DNA of 64,000 nucleotides from Pseudarthrobacter sp. L1SW (GTDB taxonomy: Bacteria; Actinomycetota; Actinomycetes; Actinomycetales; Micrococcaceae), in the NCBI RefSeq assembly GCF_020809045.1, contig NZ_CP078079.1, forward strand, positions 62,001 through 126,000, given 5' to 3'. Below the pieces are notes generated by a model. That model saw only the letters and a list, made by a program, of their open reading frames with translations, made no database searches and had not been told where the DNA came from. Shown here piece by piece: positions 61,507 to 64,000 of this stretch; the stretch's first letter is position 1; each line of letters starts with the position of its first letter. The position numbers and the translations under genes are program-made.

Positions 61507-62449
61507 AAGGGGTTTCCTGTGCCGCCGCGGCGGCAACGATGTCCCCAGCCTCCTTGAACAGGGCCCGCATCCACTCGTGTTCGGAATCGCGGTTGTGCAC
61601 CGGGTGCCACCACAGTGCGTTGACCAGCGGCGTGGCATCGAAGGGCAGCGGCAGGATCCGCACCCCGCCGATCCGAAGCGCGAACGGCACCAGTGCCGCC
61701 TGGATAAGGGCGATCCGGTTGGTGCCCACCACAAAGTGGGGCAAGGACTGGAAGCTCTCCACCACCACGTCCACGCGGGGCTCAACACCGAGCTGCATGA
61801 TCTGGCGTTCGGCAGAGGTTGACGCCGACCTGGTCTGGTAGGTCATCACCCAGGGCAGCTCTGCGATGTTCTCCATGGTGATTTTCTCACCGACCGCCTC
61901 GTTGGAGGAGGAGACGACGGCGACCCAGCCGTCGCGCCACAGGTCCAGGTAGGGGAGTCCGGACAGGAAGCCATGGGGGATCAGGATGCCGTCGACGGAG
62001 CGCAGGCGGTTGGCCGCGTCCTCGACAACCATCGGATTGTGGAGCATAAAGCGGAAGCGGACTCCGGGTGCCCGCTCGGCCGCGAGCTCGGAAGCCACCC
62101 GGCCGATGGTGGTGAAGCCGTAGTCGGAGCCGTAAATGGAAAATTCGCGCTCGGACTCGGTGGGTTCCCACGTTGCCTGGCTCTCGAAGACCCGCCGTGC
62201 GGCCTCAAGTGCCGTCGTGGTGTGCTCGGCAAGGCGCAGGGCGAACGGCGTGAGCTCATAGGCATTGCCGCGCCGGGCCAGGATGGGATCGCCGAAGTGG
62301 GACCGGAGCCGCGCGAGGGACGCGCTCAGCGCGGGCTGGCTGAGGTGGAGCCGCTCGGCTGCCCTCGTGACGCTCCGCTCGGTGATAAGGGCATCCAACG
62401 AAATGAGCAGGTTGAGGTCGAGCCGGGAGAGCAGGGCATGGTTTGTCAC
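61505..62449 (-). CDS. LysR family transcriptional regulator
   Basis: A 314-residue regulator. N-terminal winged helix LDLNLLISLDALITERSVT, then AAERLHLSQPALSASLARLR and the substrate-binding domain with the type 2 periplasmic-binding fold (FSIYGSDYGFTTIGRVASELA). I chose the GTG at 62449, which gives a normal N-terminus; the frame could run to 62584. Divergent from an ABC binding protein at 62681, with repeats between them. It probably controls that importer, and perhaps the deglycosidase-like genes. Confidence 0.9.
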   Translation of the reverse strand: MTNHALLSRLDLNLLISLDALITERSVTRAAERLHLSQPALSASLARLRSHFGDPILARRGNAYELTPFALRLAEHTTTALEAARRVFESQATWEPTESEREFSIYGSDYGFTTIGRVASELAAERAPGVRFRFMLHNPMVVEDAANRLRSVDGILIPHGFLSGLPYLDLWRDGWVAVVSSSNEAVGEKITMENIAELPWVMTYQTRSASTSAERQIMQLGVEPRVDVVVESFQSLPHFVVGTNRIALIQAALVPFALRIGGVRILPLPFDATPLVNALWWHPVHNRDSEHEWMRALFKEAGDIVAAAAAQETP

Positions 62450-62466
62450 GGCGCACGGTCTTTCAG

Positions 62467-62593
62467 CGGTGAAACTTCGTCCCGGTATTCTATCAGCGCC
62501 ATCAATACTTTTGGCTCGCTGCATCACAGCTCTTGATGCAATCCTTCCGCAAACCTCGGTGAAACTTATGTCTGTCATCGGCAAGACTTATGT
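62467..62593. promoter_or_regulatory. Repeated elements in the LysR/binding-protein intergenic region
   Basis: CGGTGAAACTT occurs at 62467-62477 and again at 62557-62567. ACTTATGT occurs at 62564-62571 and 62586-62593, 22 bases apart (two helical turns). Such direct repeats next to a divergent LysR gene are candidate regulator sites. No clear T-N11-A palindrome was seen. Confidence 0.45.
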
Positions 62594-62680
62594 GCTTTTT
62601 CTGCACATCTCCTTCATACTGATGAGTGACCGGGGTCACGGCTCCGGATATTTTCGACAACGAAGTCAGAAAGGCTGGAC

Positions 62681-63967
62681 ATGACACAGCACCGCCGCTA
62701 TTCGGGCCTCAAGGCCGGCGCCCTCGCAGTCCCCACAATCGCCGCCCTCGTCCTCACGGGCTGCTCGGCCCCCGCCACCAGCAGTTCCTCCACGGGGGGC
62801 TCACAGGAATTCTCCCTGTCCTTCGCCACATCGAACACCATTGAGAGCCCCTTCCAGGTACTCGGTGAGAAGTACATGGAGGCGAACCCCAACGTCAAGA
62901 TCACGTTCAACCCCCAGCCCAACGACTCCTACGACCAGACCCTGCGGACCCAGCTCCAGGCCGGAAACGCCTCCGACGTCGTCGTCACCTCGCCGGGCTC
63001 CGGCCAGGGACGCAGCATTCTTCCGCTGGCGGCGGCAGGTTTCCTCGAGCCCCTGGATGATTCTGCCAAGGCGCTCCTGCCTGAAGGAAGCGACAGCACC
63101 TTCGGCACGGACGGCAAGGTTTTCGGCCAGGCAACGGCCATGACGGTGTCTGCCCTGGTCACTAACGAGGCTGCTGTGAAGGCGACCGGCGAGTTCCCCG
63201 CGGACTTCACGGCTCTGGAGGAGCAGTGCAAGACCCTCGTATCCTCCGGGAAATCCCTCTTCGCCCTCGCAGGTGCGGCGCCTCCCAACACAGGCCTCAC
63301 GGCGATGTCCCTGGCAGCCTCCCGTGTTTACGCGGAAGACCCCGAGTGGAACGAAAAGCGTGCAGCCAAGGAAGTCACCTTCGCAGGCTCGGACGGCTGG
63401 AAGTCGGCACTCGAAGCAGTCAACACGCTGAAGGACGCGGGCTGCTTCCAGAAGGGCGCCGCCGGTGCAGGTTTTGACGCCATTACCAAGGGCCTTGCCA
63501 GCGGTACGTCACTGGCAGGATTCATTCCGGCCACGAGCTGGAAGCAGCTGCAGTCCGCCGCTGCCGGTTCCGAATTTGCCGTGCGCGCACTGCCGGCTGA
63601 AAAGGGCTCGGGTAACGAATACGTCTACGCCAGCGCCAACTACTCCTTCTCCATCAACGCTGCCTCCAAGAACAAGGACGCCGCCAAGGCGTTCCTCGCC
63701 TGGGCTGCCGAACCAGAGCAGACCAAGGCGTTTGCAGAAATCGACGGCGCACTGCCGGTCAGTGGACTGGACAACTACGACTTCGACGGCGGAGCGTACA
63801 AGAACGTCGGCGACCTGATCAAGGATGGAAAATACGGGCCGCTTCCGAACATCCAGTGGCCGAACTCCGCCGTCTACGACGCCCTCGCAACAGGGGTCCA
63901 GGGCATCATCACCGGCCAGAAGACTCCGGACCAGGTCCTCCAGGCGATGGATGCAGCCTGGGGATAG
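62681..63967 (+). CDS. Sugar ABC transporter binding lipoprotein
   Basis: A 428-residue CUT1-type binding protein. Lipobox LTGC (Cys near residue 28) after a hydrophobic segment, then a Ser/Thr/Ala/Gly linker and the family fold (SPFQVLGEKYMEANPNVKIT, DVVVTSPGSGQGR, AAKAFLAWAAEPEQTKAFAE). The stop is followed by only 33 bases of the window, so permease genes probably lie beyond the end. It would bring in the substrate of the fused deglycosidase-like pair. The substrate cannot be read from sequence. Confidence 0.9.
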   Translation: MTQHRRYSGLKAGALAVPTIAALVLTGCSAPATSSSSTGGSQEFSLSFATSNTIESPFQVLGEKYMEANPNVKITFNPQPNDSYDQTLRTQLQAGNASDVVVTSPGSGQGRSILPLAAAGFLEPLDDSAKALLPEGSDSTFGTDGKVFGQATAMTVSALVTNEAAVKATGEFPADFTALEEQCKTLVSSGKSLFALAGAAPPNTGLTAMSLAASRVYAEDPEWNEKRAAKEVTFAGSDGWKSALEAVNTLKDAGCFQKGAAGAGFDAITKGLASGTSLAGFIPATSWKQLQSAAAGSEFAVRALPAEKGSGNEYVYASANYSFSINAASKNKDAAKAFLAWAAEPEQTKAFAEIDGALPVSGLDNYDFDGGAYKNVGDLIKDGKYGPLPNIQWPNSAVYDALATGVQGIITGQKTPDQVLQAMDAAWG

Positions 63968-64000
63968 GCAACCCCGATCCATCGACCGTTTTTACCGGCC

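Noticed and set aside
59826..61613. A 595-codon open frame on the - strand
   Set aside because: It is antisense to the second fused deglycosidase-like gene and resembles no protein.

Overview
The window is a GC-rich actinobacterial chromosome segment. Gene content and codon use point to the Arthrobacter/Pseudarthrobacter group (Micrococcaceae); this is an inference from gene types, because no rRNA marker is present. There are about 62 genes, mostly in short operons with 4-bp ATGA or GTGA overlaps. I see no tRNA, rRNA, CRISPR array, transposase or phage gene. Two decayed genes are visible: a flavin reductase at 23441 and a polysaccharide deacetylase at 53130.

Layout. 1-3876: end of a sugar ABC importer, a GH1 beta-glucosidase and its LacI regulator. 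3915-8612: rsgA with a possible leader-peptide 5' region, a zinc-ribbon protein, a diguanylate cyclase and an MptB-like mannosyltransferase. 8603-17295: two divergent operons. The left one encodes AcsA, E1 alpha, E1 beta, an E2 and a carrier protein. The right one encodes a Trypco1-type protein, a phosphoribosyltransferase-hydrolase fusion and an erythromycin-esterase-like enzyme. 17300-19916: two tandem GT87 membrane glycosyltransferases. 20225-24190: a flavin monooxygenase, an SDR and small proteins, with a 28-bp perfect palindrome. 24470-27396: two Tat-exported phosphatases. 27519-35650: an IclR-controlled operon that mixes a tripartite tricarboxylate transporter with a TRAP-type permease, an RraA-like aldolase, a dehydrogenase and a cyclase. 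35667-43167: SDR/GntR/MFS, MOSC, and an AraC-VOC-UvrA2 cassette.

43222-63967 is a sugar-catabolic island. One part is a seven-gene operon (binding protein, two permeases, Gfo/Idh/MocA, sugar isomerase, ThuA, Gfo/Idh/MocA) facing a LacI regulator and an enolase-superfamily sugar-acid dehydratase. The other part has a PfkB kinase, a second ThuA, two tandem proteins that each fuse a C-glycoside-deglycosidase beta-like domain to a TIM barrel, a LysR regulator and the binding protein of another ABC importer that runs off the end. Gfo/Idh, ThuA, isomerase-like barrels and C-glycoside deglycosidase domains are all associated with oxidative (3-keto) glycoside breakdown. The simplest reading is a soil bacterium using plant glycosides, possibly including C-glycosides.

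The points most worth checking are the divergent AcsA/dehydrogenase/carrier-protein versus Trypco1/PRTase/esterase cluster, the fused C-deglycosidase-like pair, and apparent ATT start codons shared by the two GT87 paralogs.
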